DNA of 64,000 nt from Polyangium fumosum (GTDB lineage Bacteria > Myxococcota_A > Polyangia > Polyangiales > Polyangiaceae), in NCBI RefSeq assembly GCF_005144585.1, contig NZ_SSMQ01000019.1, forward strand, positions 62,001 to 126,000, read 5' to 3'. Positions 43,936-51,464 of the stretch are shown here, piece by piece. Every line of letters begins with the position of its first letter. Position 1 is the stretch's first letter. The position numbers and the translations under genes were made by a program. Under the pieces are notes generated by a model. That model was not told where the DNA came from. It made no database searches and worked only from the letters and a program-made list of their open reading frames with translations.

Positions 43936-45645
43936 GTGGCTTCTGTCCCCGTGACGTTTTTCTACCGGCCGGAGCGACCCGCGGCGTTCGCGTCGATCTG
44001 CGGGGAATGGTCGGCGTTTCATCCGACGCCGATGGCGCGGCGCGAGGACGGGTCGTTCGAGGCGACGATCGAGGCGGCGATCGGGGTGCACGAGTACAAG
44101 CTGCACGTGGAAGGCGCGCGCTGGGAGCTCGACCCGGCAAACCCGCGGACGCGGGCGCGGGGCGGCCTGCGGAACAACGTGCTCGTGGTGGGCGGCGCGG
44201 ACGAGCCGATCCTGCACGCGCCGGTGCGCCCCTTCGTGGGCGTGGTGGAGGACGGTCGGCTCTGCATTCGCGCGGCGCTGCGTCGCGGGCACGGGAGCGG
44301 CCTCGTCGTGCGGTGGGACGAGGGCGCAGGGGGGCGCGAGGAGGCCATGCAGGTCGCGGCGGAGGAGGACGAGCACGTCGTCTTCGAGGCGCGGCTGCCA
44401 GCGTCGGCGCGGCGCGTCTCGTACGTGTTTCGATTGGAATCGGGGCGGCTCGTCGGGCGCGCGGGCGGGGCGGGGCAATGGTTCACGATTCCGCGGCCGG
44501 AGGCGCCCAAAAGCGCGGGGCGGGGTGAGGGCGCGGCGGCGATTTCGATCGAGGGGCCATCGGCGTCGGAGACGTCCGGCGACGCGTTTCGCGCGGGGCG
44601 CGTGGTCGCGCCCTTGCCCGTGCGGCTTTACGTGACCGTGACCGAGCGGTGCAACCTGCGCTGCGCCCATTGCATCACGGACGCGCCGGAGAAGACGCGG
44701 AGCGGGCGCGCACGCACGATGCAGCGGTGGCTGCTCGACGCGCTGCGGGAGCCGTTCGCGGCCGCCGAATACGTGGGCTTCGTGCACGGCGGCGAGGCGC
44801 TCGTGGCGCCGATCTTCCCGGAGGTGCTCGCGGCGATCCAGAGAGGCCGCGCGGGTCGTCCGGGCCGCACGAACGTGCATTTGCTGTCGAATGGAATGGC
44901 GCTCGACGAGGCGCGGTTCGATGCGCTCTGTGATCTCGGGCTGACGAGCCTTTCCCTTTCGCTCGACGGCGCGACGGCGGGGACCAACGACGGGCTCCGG
45001 ATCGGCGGGCGGTTCGCGACCCTCGTGAAGAACATCGAGGGCATGGTCCGGCGGCGCGCGGCGCGTGGGGTCGACGTGCGGATCGGGATCTCGACGGTCG
45101 TGACGGCCTCGAACGTGGACGAATTGCCCGCGCTCGGGAGGCTCGTGGCTTCGCTCGGGGTCGATTGGTTGAAGGTCGAGGAGGTTTTCCCGTGCACGAC
45201 GCGGGCGCAGGCCGAATGGATCGATCCGCGGGGGGAGCGGGTGTTCCGTGGGGTCCGTGCGCTCGGGGCGATCCTCGCGCCTGCGGGCGTCGTGCTCGTG
45301 GATCACCTCGATCCCCGCGGCGCCTGCCCTTGCGTTGCCGGCGAAGATCCCGCGTTTCGGGTGTTTCGCGCGGCCGACGATTTCGCCAACCGCACGCGTT
45401 TTCTGACGTGTCGCATGGAATGGGAGCAGGCGTGCATCGATCCGGATGGCAGCGTGCATCCCGTGGCGTACGAGGCGCCGGTGATCGGCTCGCTCGCGTC
45501 GTCGTCGCTCGTTTCCCTCTGGAACGGAGAGGGGATGCAGAGCCTGCGTCGTGCCGCGCTTTCCAGGACGTCGGCGTCGATCCGGCAGGGCTGCCCCGAG
45601 GCGGCTTGCGTCCCGACGCCGCGGCGTGCCACGATCGCGCCATGA
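43936..45645 (+). CDS. Radical SAM/SPASM-like enzyme fused to amylase-type N-terminal modules
   Basis: 569 residues from GTG 43936 (no clear ribosome site; the start is uncertain). Residues about 3-65 read like an AMPK/CBM48 early-set domain (FASICGEWSAFHPTPM, FEATIEAAIGVHEYKLHV). Residues about 95-185 resemble the N-terminal domain of neopullulanase/maltogenic amylases (CIRAALRRGHG, VSYVFRLESG, then WFTIPRPEAP). The radical SAM cluster motif follows, CNLRCAHC (Cys239, 243, 246), with a TIM-barrel core including FVHGGEAL and LSLSLDGAT. The C-terminal part has Cys492, Cys500, Cys553 and Cys558 in a SPASM-like arrangement, ending GCPEAAC, though the usual Cys after DGSVHP is Val. It should perform SAM-radical chemistry on a peptide or glycan. 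Coupled to a CAP lipoprotein (ATGA). Confidence 0.85.
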   Translation: MASVPVTFFYRPERPAAFASICGEWSAFHPTPMARREDGSFEATIEAAIGVHEYKLHVEGARWELDPANPRTRARGGLRNNVLVVGGADEPILHAPVRPFVGVVEDGRLCIRAALRRGHGSGLVVRWDEGAGGREEAMQVAAEEDEHVVFEARLPASARRVSYVFRLESGRLVGRAGGAGQWFTIPRPEAPKSAGRGEGAAAISIEGPSASETSGDAFRAGRVVAPLPVRLYVTVTERCNLRCAHCITDAPEKTRSGRARTMQRWLLDALREPFAAAEYVGFVHGGEALVAPIFPEVLAAIQRGRAGRPGRTNVHLLSNGMALDEARFDALCDLGLTSLSLSLDGATAGTNDGLRIGGRFATLVKNIEGMVRRRAARGVDVRIGISTVVTASNVDELPALGRLVASLGVDWLKVEEVFPCTTRAQAEWIDPRGERVFRGVRALGAILAPAGVVLVDHLDPRGACPCVAGEDPAFRVFRAADDFANRTRFLTCRMEWEQACIDPDGSVHPVAYEAPVIGSLASSSLVSLWNGEGMQSLRRAALSRTSASIRQGCPEAACVPTPRRATIAP

Positions 45646-46181
45646 AACGCATTTCACCTTTCTATGGGCTCGTGCTCGTTCCTTTCCTCCTGACCGCCGC
45701 GGGCTGCTCCGACGACGAGGGAGACGGCAACACGAATGCAGGCGAGCCAGCCTCGATGCAAGGGATCACGGAGGCCCACAACGCGGCGCGCGCGTCCGTC
45801 GATCCGCCGCCCGCAGAGCCGCTGCCGCCCCTCGTCTGGTCGTCCGAGATCGCCGCCGTCGCCCAGGCCTACGCGGAGAAATGCGTATGGGAGCACAGCA
45901 GCAACGACTACGGCGAGAACCTCTACGCGAGCTCCAATGGCTCGACCGCGGAGAAGGTCGTCTCGAACTGGGTCTCCGAGAAGGCCGATTACATCTATTC
46001 GTCGAACGAGTGTTCGGCCGTCTGCGGCCATTACACCCAGGTCGTTTGGGCGAAAACGACGAGGCTCGGCTGCGGCATGGCGAAGTGCAGCACAGGCTCG
46101 CCGCTCGGCGGCGGGGATTGGGAATTCTGGGTTTGCAACTACGATCCGCCCGGGAACTTCGTCGGGCAGAAGCCTTATTGA
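45642..46181 (+). CDS. CAP-domain (SCP/PR-1) lipoprotein
   Basis: 179 residues. Lipobox TAAGC gives Cys22, then a short Asp/Asn linker. The CAP domain is complete: ITEAHNAAR (His46), AQAYAEKC, WEHSSNDYGENLY, GHYTQVVWAKTTRLGCG and WVCNYDPPGNFVGQKPY. CAP proteins are secreted; some bind lipids or carbohydrates, and most bacterial ones have no defined activity. Its ATG lies in the stop of the radical SAM gene, so both proteins are made together. It might be a substrate of that enzyme or work on the same surface target (inference). It abuts the stop of the CBS gene directly. Confidence 0.92.
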   Translation: MKRISPFYGLVLVPFLLTAAGCSDDEGDGNTNAGEPASMQGITEAHNAARASVDPPPAEPLPPLVWSSEIAAVAQAYAEKCVWEHSSNDYGENLYASSNGSTAEKVVSNWVSEKADYIYSSNECSAVCGHYTQVVWAKTTRLGCGMAKCSTGSPLGGGDWEFWVCNYDPPGNFVGQKPY

Positions 46182-46967
46182 TCAGGACCTGGCGAGCATG
46201 CGCGCGAAGTCGAGGCCCGTGATCAGGCCGACGAGCTCGCCGTTCTCCAGCACGAGCACGCGGCGCGCGCGCGATTCGAAGGCGTGCGCCGCCGCGCGGT
46301 AGAGCGGCGTCTTCACGTGCTGCGTGAGGATGCCGTAGTTCATCACGTCCTCGACCTTCGTCTCGGGCGCGAAGCTGCGCGCCGCGAGCGCCTCGACCTG
46401 CGTGAAGACGCCGACCGGGTGGCGGTATTCGTCGACGATCACGACGCCCGTCACTTGTGCGCGGTCGAGCCGCGACGTGGCGTCGGCGATCGTGGCCGTG
46501 AGGGGGAGCGAGATCACGGGCTTCGTCATCACGTCGCCGATCGGCGCTTCGAGGCGCAGCGCGCGCACGGAGGAGAGCACCTCCTCGATGCTGAAGACGC
46601 CGATGAGCTTGCCTTCCTGCTCGACGTACACGCGATGCACGTGCTCGTCGGCCATGATCCGCGCCGCCGCCGTCACGGGCGCGTTCGGCGAGACCGTGAG
46701 CACGCCCTTGTGCATGTGATCCGAGACGGGCTCGGTGGGCAGGTCGATCGGCTGGATGCCCGCGAGCGAGGCCGGTTGCAGGCGGCCGATGCGCAGGAGG
46801 TCGGTCAACGAGACGACGCCGAGCGCCTTGCCCGTGTCGTCGACGACGGGCGCCGACGAGATGCGGCGCGACGCGAGCAGCAGGTAAGCCTCATCCACGA
46901 GCGTGTCGGGGGTCACCGACAGCACGGGGGATTTCATCAGCGTCGAGACGAGGAGGGGCGTGGTCAT
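46182..46967 (-). CDS. CBS-domain protein with two Bateman modules
   Basis: 261 residues made of four CBS motifs in two pairs: LMKSPVLSVTPDTLVDEAY, SDHMHKGVLTVSPNAPV, GDVMTKPVISLPLTATI and EDVMNYGILTQHVKTPL, each followed by a (P/R)VVD or VLEN strand. CBS pairs bind adenosine nucleotides (AMP, ATP, SAM or c-di-AMP) and act as energy or signal sensors. No enzyme or channel is fused, so it should regulate a partner in trans. Stop and the stop of the CAP gene are adjacent. Upstream lies a rich control region (46980-47071) with operator-like palindrome, promoter and paired direct repeats. Confidence 0.92.
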   Translation of the reverse strand: MTTPLLVSTLMKSPVLSVTPDTLVDEAYLLLASRRISSAPVVDDTGKALGVVSLTDLLRIGRLQPASLAGIQPIDLPTEPVSDHMHKGVLTVSPNAPVTAAARIMADEHVHRVYVEQEGKLIGVFSIEEVLSSVRALRLEAPIGDVMTKPVISLPLTATIADATSRLDRAQVTGVVIVDEYRHPVGVFTQVEALAARSFAPETKVEDVMNYGILTQHVKTPLYRAAAHAFESRARRVLVLENGELVGLITGLDFARMLARS

Positions 46968-46979
46968 AGGGGCGGCGCC

Positions 46980-46996
46980 TGGCAAGACGTTTGCCA
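46980..46996. promoter_or_regulatory. Operator-like palindrome at the CBS gene start site
   Basis: TGGCAA (46980-46985) and TTGCCA (46991-46996) form a perfect palindrome with five bases between. It covers the predicted transcription start of the CBS gene, a position suited to repression. Confidence 0.5.
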
Positions 46997-46999
46997 AGT

Positions 47000-47029
47000 C
47001 ATATACAAGCCTCCCGTCCCGCTTGTCGA
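47000..47029 (-). promoter_or_regulatory. Promoter of the CBS-domain gene
   Basis: On the minus strand TCGACA (47029-47024), 18 bases, then TATATG (47005-47000). It matches the sigma70 consensus at five of six -35 positions and has a good TATA-like -10. Predicted leader is about 26 bases. Confidence 0.5.
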
Positions 47030-47036
47030 GCCCCTT

Positions 47037-47071
47037 CCTGCAACCTTTGCGTGAAGCCTGCAACCCTTGCG
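47037..47071. promoter_or_regulatory. Paired direct repeats upstream of the CBS promoter
   Basis: CCTGCAACCTTTGCG (47037-47051) and CCTGCAACCCTTGCG (47057-47071) differ at one base and begin exactly 20 bases apart, two helical turns. They end seven bases from the -35 box. Each contains GCAA-n3-TTGC on the minus strand, related to the palindrome at 46980. Confidence 0.6.
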
Positions 47072-47533
47072 CTCCCCGCGGCGAGGCAACGCACATGGAG
47101 TCTCCATCCAGCTTCACACGAAAGTGGTGAATCCTGCGGAGGCTCGTTGCAAAAGGAGATGGTGGGTTTTTCGTTTCGTTCGTTGGGGCGCCTCGCGAAC
47201 GAAAACGTCGGCATGTTCGATTCTTCGGTCGCTGCGGGATGGCGTGACCGACGACGACTCGTGATCTCGAAACGGTGTGTCTGGGCCACCAAAATGGTAA
47301 AGAAGCGGCGAAGCTCGGAATCTCCCGAATGCCATTCGCGAAATGTCGTGGGATCTGGGGGCGCGACGTCATTGCGCTGACGCTCGATGGGCCGCGCGTC
47401 CTTCGAAGATTCACGGCGCCCTCGGAATGCATACGTCCTGGGTGCTTCCGTGCCGTAAAGTAAACCCTGGGCTGCTCTCGAAATCGGCGCAGGGCCGCGA
47501 GGGGAGCTCGCAAGCGGTCGGAGGATGGGACGC

Positions 47534-49027
47534 ATGGCAGGGTCGAGGACCTGGACAGTAGGCAAGCAGTTCAGCGCGGCCATCGCGCTTCCTCTCCTTT
47601 TTTTGGTGCTCATCGGCTCGTACGCCTACGTGACGACCCAGCGGCTCCTCGTGGCCACGGGTGCCGTGGGGCACACCCGCGAGGTCCTGACGGCGCTGTC
47701 GAGCACGCTCTCCGCGTTTCAGGACATGGAGACCGGCCAGCGCGGCTACGTGATCACCGGGAACGAGTCGTTCCTGGATCCTTACCGCGAGGGAGACGAG
47801 GCCATCGAGCGAGCGCTCGCCGAGGTCGAGCGCCTGACGAGCGACAACGAGCGCCAGCAGCAGCGCCTTCCGGAGCTGAAAAAGCTCGTCGATGAGGAGC
47901 GGGTCGCGCTCTCCGGCGCCATCGACGTGCGCAAGAACGAGGGGCTCGAGTCCGCGGTGAAGGTCGTCTCCGCGGGGCGTGGCAAACGCACGATGGACGC
48001 GGTGCGGGCCATCATCGACGCGATGATCGCCGAGGAGCGCACGCTGCTCGGGATACGGGCTGCGGTCGTCGACGAGCTCGTGCGTTCGTTCGCCCAGACG
48101 CTCGTGGGCGCGTGTGTTCTCGCGTTCGTCTGCGTGAGCGGCCTGGGCGCCTACATCGTCCGCGCGCTGAACCGGCAGATCGGGGCTGCCGCCGCGCGCA
48201 TGCGCGCCGCCGCGCGCGAGCTCGAGGCCGCCGCGACACAACAAGCGAGCTCGACGAACGAGCAGGTCGCGACCTCGCAGCAGGTGTCCGTGACGATCCG
48301 CGAGCTGACGGCCACCTCGCGCCAGATCGCCGAGAGCGCCGTGCAGGTGAGTCGCATCGCGGAGGACACGTCTTCGGCCGCGCGAGGCGGCGATCAGACC
48401 GTGACCGCGGCGCGCGAGACCGTCGATGGGACCCGCAAGCATGTCGATCGGGTCGTCGCGCACATGCTCGGCTTGAACCAGCGATCCCAGGAGATCGGGG
48501 GCATCGTGGACATCATCCGCGAGCTCGCCGAGCAGACGAACATCCTTGCGATCAACGCGACGATCGAGGCGGCGGGCGCGGGAGACGCGGGGCGGCGCTT
48601 CGGCGTGGTCGCCGACGAGATCCGGAAGCTCGCCGATCGCGTGTCCGGCGCGGCGCGGGACATCCAGCACCTGGTCGAGCAGGTGCGAGGCGCGACGAAC
48701 ACGACCGTGATGGCCACGGAGGACGGCGCAAAAGCCGTGGAGGCGAGCACGCGCAGCTTCGAGGACGTGGGCGCGAGCTTCGAGCGCATCCGCACGTACG
48801 TGGTGGACACGGCGCGATCGTCGCGTGAGATCGAGGCGAGCACGCGGCACCAGACGACGGCGATGGAGCAGGTGAACCAGGCGATGCAGTCCGTGTCGGA
48901 GGCCGCGCGCGAGGTGCAGACGAGCGCGAAACAGACGCTCCAGACGGCCTCGGAGCTGTCGAGTGTGTCCGAGGAGCTCTTGCGGCTCGTACGATCGAAC
49001 GAGGCCGGTCGGGCGGCGCTCGTGTAG
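47534..49027 (+). CDS. Methyl-accepting chemotaxis protein with CHASE3 sensor
   Basis: 497 residues. GGAGG lies nine bases before ATG 47534 (the ATG at 47525 overlaps it). TM1 at about 12-34, a CHASE3 domain about 40-175 (FQDMETGQRGYVITGNESFLDPY is its hallmark), TM2 about 180-205, then the signalling domain. No clear HAMP domain separates TM2 from the cytoplasmic helices. The conserved hairpin tip is present (DIIRELAEQTNILAINATIEAAGAG). Glu/Gln-rich methylation-type helices flank it. No CheW or CheB pentapeptide tail. It stands alone without che genes and could control motility or gene expression. Confidence 0.93.
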   Translation: MAGSRTWTVGKQFSAAIALPLLFLVLIGSYAYVTTQRLLVATGAVGHTREVLTALSSTLSAFQDMETGQRGYVITGNESFLDPYREGDEAIERALAEVERLTSDNERQQQRLPELKKLVDEERVALSGAIDVRKNEGLESAVKVVSAGRGKRTMDAVRAIIDAMIAEERTLLGIRAAVVDELVRSFAQTLVGACVLAFVCVSGLGAYIVRALNRQIGAAAARMRAAARELEAAATQQASSTNEQVATSQQVSVTIRELTATSRQIAESAVQVSRIAEDTSSAARGGDQTVTAARETVDGTRKHVDRVVAHMLGLNQRSQEIGGIVDIIRELAEQTNILAINATIEAAGAGDAGRRFGVVADEIRKLADRVSGAARDIQHLVEQVRGATNTTVMATEDGAKAVEASTRSFEDVGASFERIRTYVVDTARSSREIEASTRHQTTAMEQVNQAMQSVSEAAREVQTSAKQTLQTASELSSVSEELLRLVRSNEAGRAALV

Positions 49028-49029
49028 CG

Positions 49030-50661
49030 TCAGCGCGCGCGGCGGCGGCTGCGTTGATCTTCGTAGAGCGAAGGCGGGTCGAGCGCGTCGCCTTCGTCGA
49101 GGCCCTCGACCCAGTCGACGGGCTGGGTGCCGAGGGCCATCGGCAGCGGCGACTCGGTCGTGACGTAGAGGCCCTCGGTCCCGATCACGTACCCCGTGCC
49201 GAACTGGAGCGATCGGAGCGCGCCCTTGCCGCGGTTGTTCCAGAGCACGTTCTCGGTGCCCGTGTGGCCGGCGCCCGTGCTCTCGTCGTTGCGGTTCACG
49301 ATGGAGAAGCCGTCGTCGAAGGTCGAGGCGTCGATGAGGTTCGCCGTGGCGAGCGAGTGGTGGAACTCGGACAAACCCGTGAAGCCCGAGGCGTCGTTCA
49401 TGTCGGTGAGCGATTCCCCGTTCTTGCTTTGAATGCGTAAGAAGACGCAGCCGGTCGTGCCGAAGCCCCAGTTCTGGATGAAGTTGTGCCTCCCGCCGTC
49501 GCCTTCGCTGTCGGCGATGAGGATCTCGTTCGAGCGGCGGATCTCGAAGAGATAGCCGTTTCCGCCGCCGCCGCGGTTTTGCGCGAGGCCGAGCGAGACA
49601 TGCTGGACGGTGACGCGCGTGGTCTCTTCGAGGAGGATGCCGCCCGAGGCGAGGTGCGCGCCGCTGCCCGGGCCCTCGGCAGGCGCGGCGGGCGAGGGGA
49701 ACGAGGCGACGTCCTTGATCCAGCAGTCGACGACACGCCGGAGGTCGATCGCGTGGACCTGCGACGCGGCCCAGGCCTCGGCCCAGGAGACGGCGTTCGA
49801 CACGCCGAGCGACTCGACGCCGCACTCGCGGAGCAGGCCCGTGACGCGCTTCAGGCTCGCGCCGTCGCGGAGCTTGGCCGGGTAGCGCAGCGGCACGTCG
49901 AGCGTGATCCGGTGCGGCGAGGAGGTCTTGTCGACGGCGGCGACGGTCCGGCGGAAGAAGGGCTGCCAGGTGTCGTTGAAGGCCGTCCACGTGCCCGTCA
50001 TGCCGTGCTCTTCGAGGAAGGCAGGCGTGATGCTCCAGCCGAGGAGGACGTCGTCACCCGGCGCGAGGTCCTCGGCGCTCGCGACCTCGACGACGTCGGC
50101 GCGCGAGGTCGCGTCCACGGCGAGCGGGAGCTCGAGGTTCGGCTCGGCCTTGCCTAGGAAGGCGAGGTGCGCGTCGTAGTCCATGCCCGCCGATCGCGTG
50201 AAGTGGAGCCGCGATTTCGTGGCGCCCGCGCCGCGCAGGACAACACCGGACGCGGAGACGACGAGCTTGTCGTCGATCCGATAAAGGCCCTCGGGGAACG
50301 TGACGATCCCGCCTCCTTGGGCCGCGGCCGCGTCGATGGCAGCCTGCACGGCCAAGGTCGCGTCCATCTGCCCGGTGGGATCCGCGCCCTGCGTGACGAC
50401 GTCGAAGATCGGCGCCGCGGCGGGCGCGCCGGGCGGGGCCTCGGCGTGGTGGTAGCCCGCGTAGGAGAAGTCGTGGAGGAAGTGGCCTTCGGCGTCCGTG
50501 AACGAGGGCGTCCAGTCCTCGGGGTAGAGGGCGCTGCGGAACGAGGCGGGGCCGGCGTCGGTGCCCGCGTCGGGCGCGGGCGGCGGGGCGCCTCCGGGCG
50601 GCTCGTCGCTGCACGCGGCGAGGCACGGGAGGAAGGCGAGCAAGCCGAGGAGCGGGCGCAT
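49030..50661 (-). CDS. Pectate-lyase-like beta-helix lipoprotein
   Basis: 543 residues. Lipobox LAAC gives Cys17, followed by Pro/Ala linker. The start of the catalytic-type region carries the Pfam Pectate_lyase_3 opening, DVVTQGADPTGQMDATLAVQAAIDAAAAQGGGIVTFPEGLYRI, broken here as GADPTGQMDAT, AVQAAIDAAAAQGGG and FPEGLYRI. Parallel beta-helix coils follow with AGATKSRLHF and HNFIQNWGFG. It should bind or cleave polysaccharide at the surface. TATCCT stands eight bases before the ATG, a possible leaderless promoter. Sixteen bases upstream the dolichol-kinase-like gene ends, so readthrough is possible too. Confidence 0.85.
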   Translation of the reverse strand: MRPLLGLLAFLPCLAACSDEPPGGAPPPAPDAGTDAGPASFRSALYPEDWTPSFTDAEGHFLHDFSYAGYHHAEAPPGAPAAAPIFDVVTQGADPTGQMDATLAVQAAIDAAAAQGGGIVTFPEGLYRIDDKLVVSASGVVLRGAGATKSRLHFTRSAGMDYDAHLAFLGKAEPNLELPLAVDATSRADVVEVASAEDLAPGDDVLLGWSITPAFLEEHGMTGTWTAFNDTWQPFFRRTVAAVDKTSSPHRITLDVPLRYPAKLRDGASLKRVTGLLRECGVESLGVSNAVSWAEAWAASQVHAIDLRRVVDCWIKDVASFPSPAAPAEGPGSGAHLASGGILLEETTRVTVQHVSLGLAQNRGGGGNGYLFEIRRSNEILIADSEGDGGRHNFIQNWGFGTTGCVFLRIQSKNGESLTDMNDASGFTGLSEFHHSLATANLIDASTFDDGFSIVNRNDESTGAGHTGTENVLWNNRGKGALRSLQFGTGYVIGTEGLYVTTESPLPMALGTQPVDWVEGLDEGDALDPPSLYEDQRSRRRAR

Positions 50662-50677
50662 GGGCGCCCAGGATAGA

Positions 50678-51385
50678 TCAGGACGCCGGGGCGAACGCGC
50701 CTGCGATGGAGCTGGCGATCGCGACCGTGACGGGGATGGTGAAGTTGTCGTCGAGGCGCGAGGAGACGAGCTCGGCGATCGCGCCCGCGGCCGCGCCGGC
50801 GGAGGCGATGAGCAGCATCGCGGGGAGCGGCAGGCCGTGGAAGGCCATGAGCGTCGCGAGCGCGGCGAGCGTGCCGACGGCGAAGAAGCCGAGCGTGCCT
50901 TCGAGCGAGCGGTTCGCGAGGATCTTCGTGCGTCCGATGCGGCGGCCGATGAAGCCCGCCGCCGGGTCGGCGAGGCCGAGGATCACGACGCCGAGCTCGG
51001 CCGCCTGCAAGGGCGCGAAGAGCGAGAGGCCGACCAGGGCCGTGAGATACCAGGTGGACGAGTTCACCCGGTGCCGCTCCATCGGGTGGGCGACGCGCGA
51101 GAAGAACTTCATCATCCGCTCATTGACGGCCGGGCTCAGGCGACGGGCGATCTCGCAGGACCAGGCCCAGGCGCAAAGCGATACGCTCGCGGCGATCAAC
51201 CACCCGCGGCTCGGCACGATGCGGAGCATGACGAGCGCGACCAGCGCGGAGAGGACGTGGAAGAGGCTGCGCGTCCAGTTCTCGGGCCGTGCGGGCGGCA
51301 CGGGCGCCGACGCGGAGACCGAGGAAAAAGGCACCGTGGGGAGCTCGATGTCGAGCGCGGTCGGATCAACGGTGGACTTGGACAA
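50678..51385 (-). CDS. Dolichol/phytol-kinase-like membrane protein
   Basis: 235 residues from TTG 51385. After a Pro-rich cytoplasmic start there are six to seven membrane segments. The CTP-dependent polyprenol/phytol kinase and CDP-alcohol cytidylyltransferase signature is visible as LADPAAGFIGRRIGRTKI followed by SLEGTLGFFAVG. Such proteins phosphorylate isoprenoid alcohols with CTP. No other motif limits the substrate. TAGCCT lies eight bases before the TTG, consistent with a leaderless start; a longer or shorter N-terminus cannot be excluded. Followed at 16 bases by the pectate-lyase-like gene. Confidence 0.8.
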   Translation of the reverse strand: MSKSTVDPTALDIELPTVPFSSVSASAPVPPARPENWTRSLFHVLSALVALVMLRIVPSRGWLIAASVSLCAWAWSCEIARRLSPAVNERMMKFFSRVAHPMERHRVNSSTWYLTALVGLSLFAPLQAAELGVVILGLADPAAGFIGRRIGRTKILANRSLEGTLGFFAVGTLAALATLMAFHGLPLPAMLLIASAGAAAGAIAELVSSRLDDNFTIPVTVAIASSIAGAFAPAS

Positions 51386-51464
51386 GGCAACGAAGGCTAC
51401 CCGCCGCCTCCGCCCAGGAGTTTCAGCTTTCTGTCATTTCGGTGGGGGTGAACCCACGAATGGT

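Larger units (their letters stand above)
46968..47533. other. 566-base intergenic region between CBS and chemoreceptor genes
   Basis: No intact gene is supported. The CBS-proximal 105 bases hold regulatory elements listed separately. The rest is of somewhat lower GC than surroundings. Near 47248-47340 the plus strand reads ETVCLGHQNGKEAAKLGISRM, similar to the FIS-type helix-turn-helix at the end of sigma54 activators, possibly the remnant of a lost regulator gene. Confidence 0.5.

Noticed and set aside
47411-49990. 859-residue minus-strand frame opposite the chemoreceptor
   Set aside because: Composition is Arg/Leu/His with no motif, while the plus strand shows a complete CHASE3 chemoreceptor.
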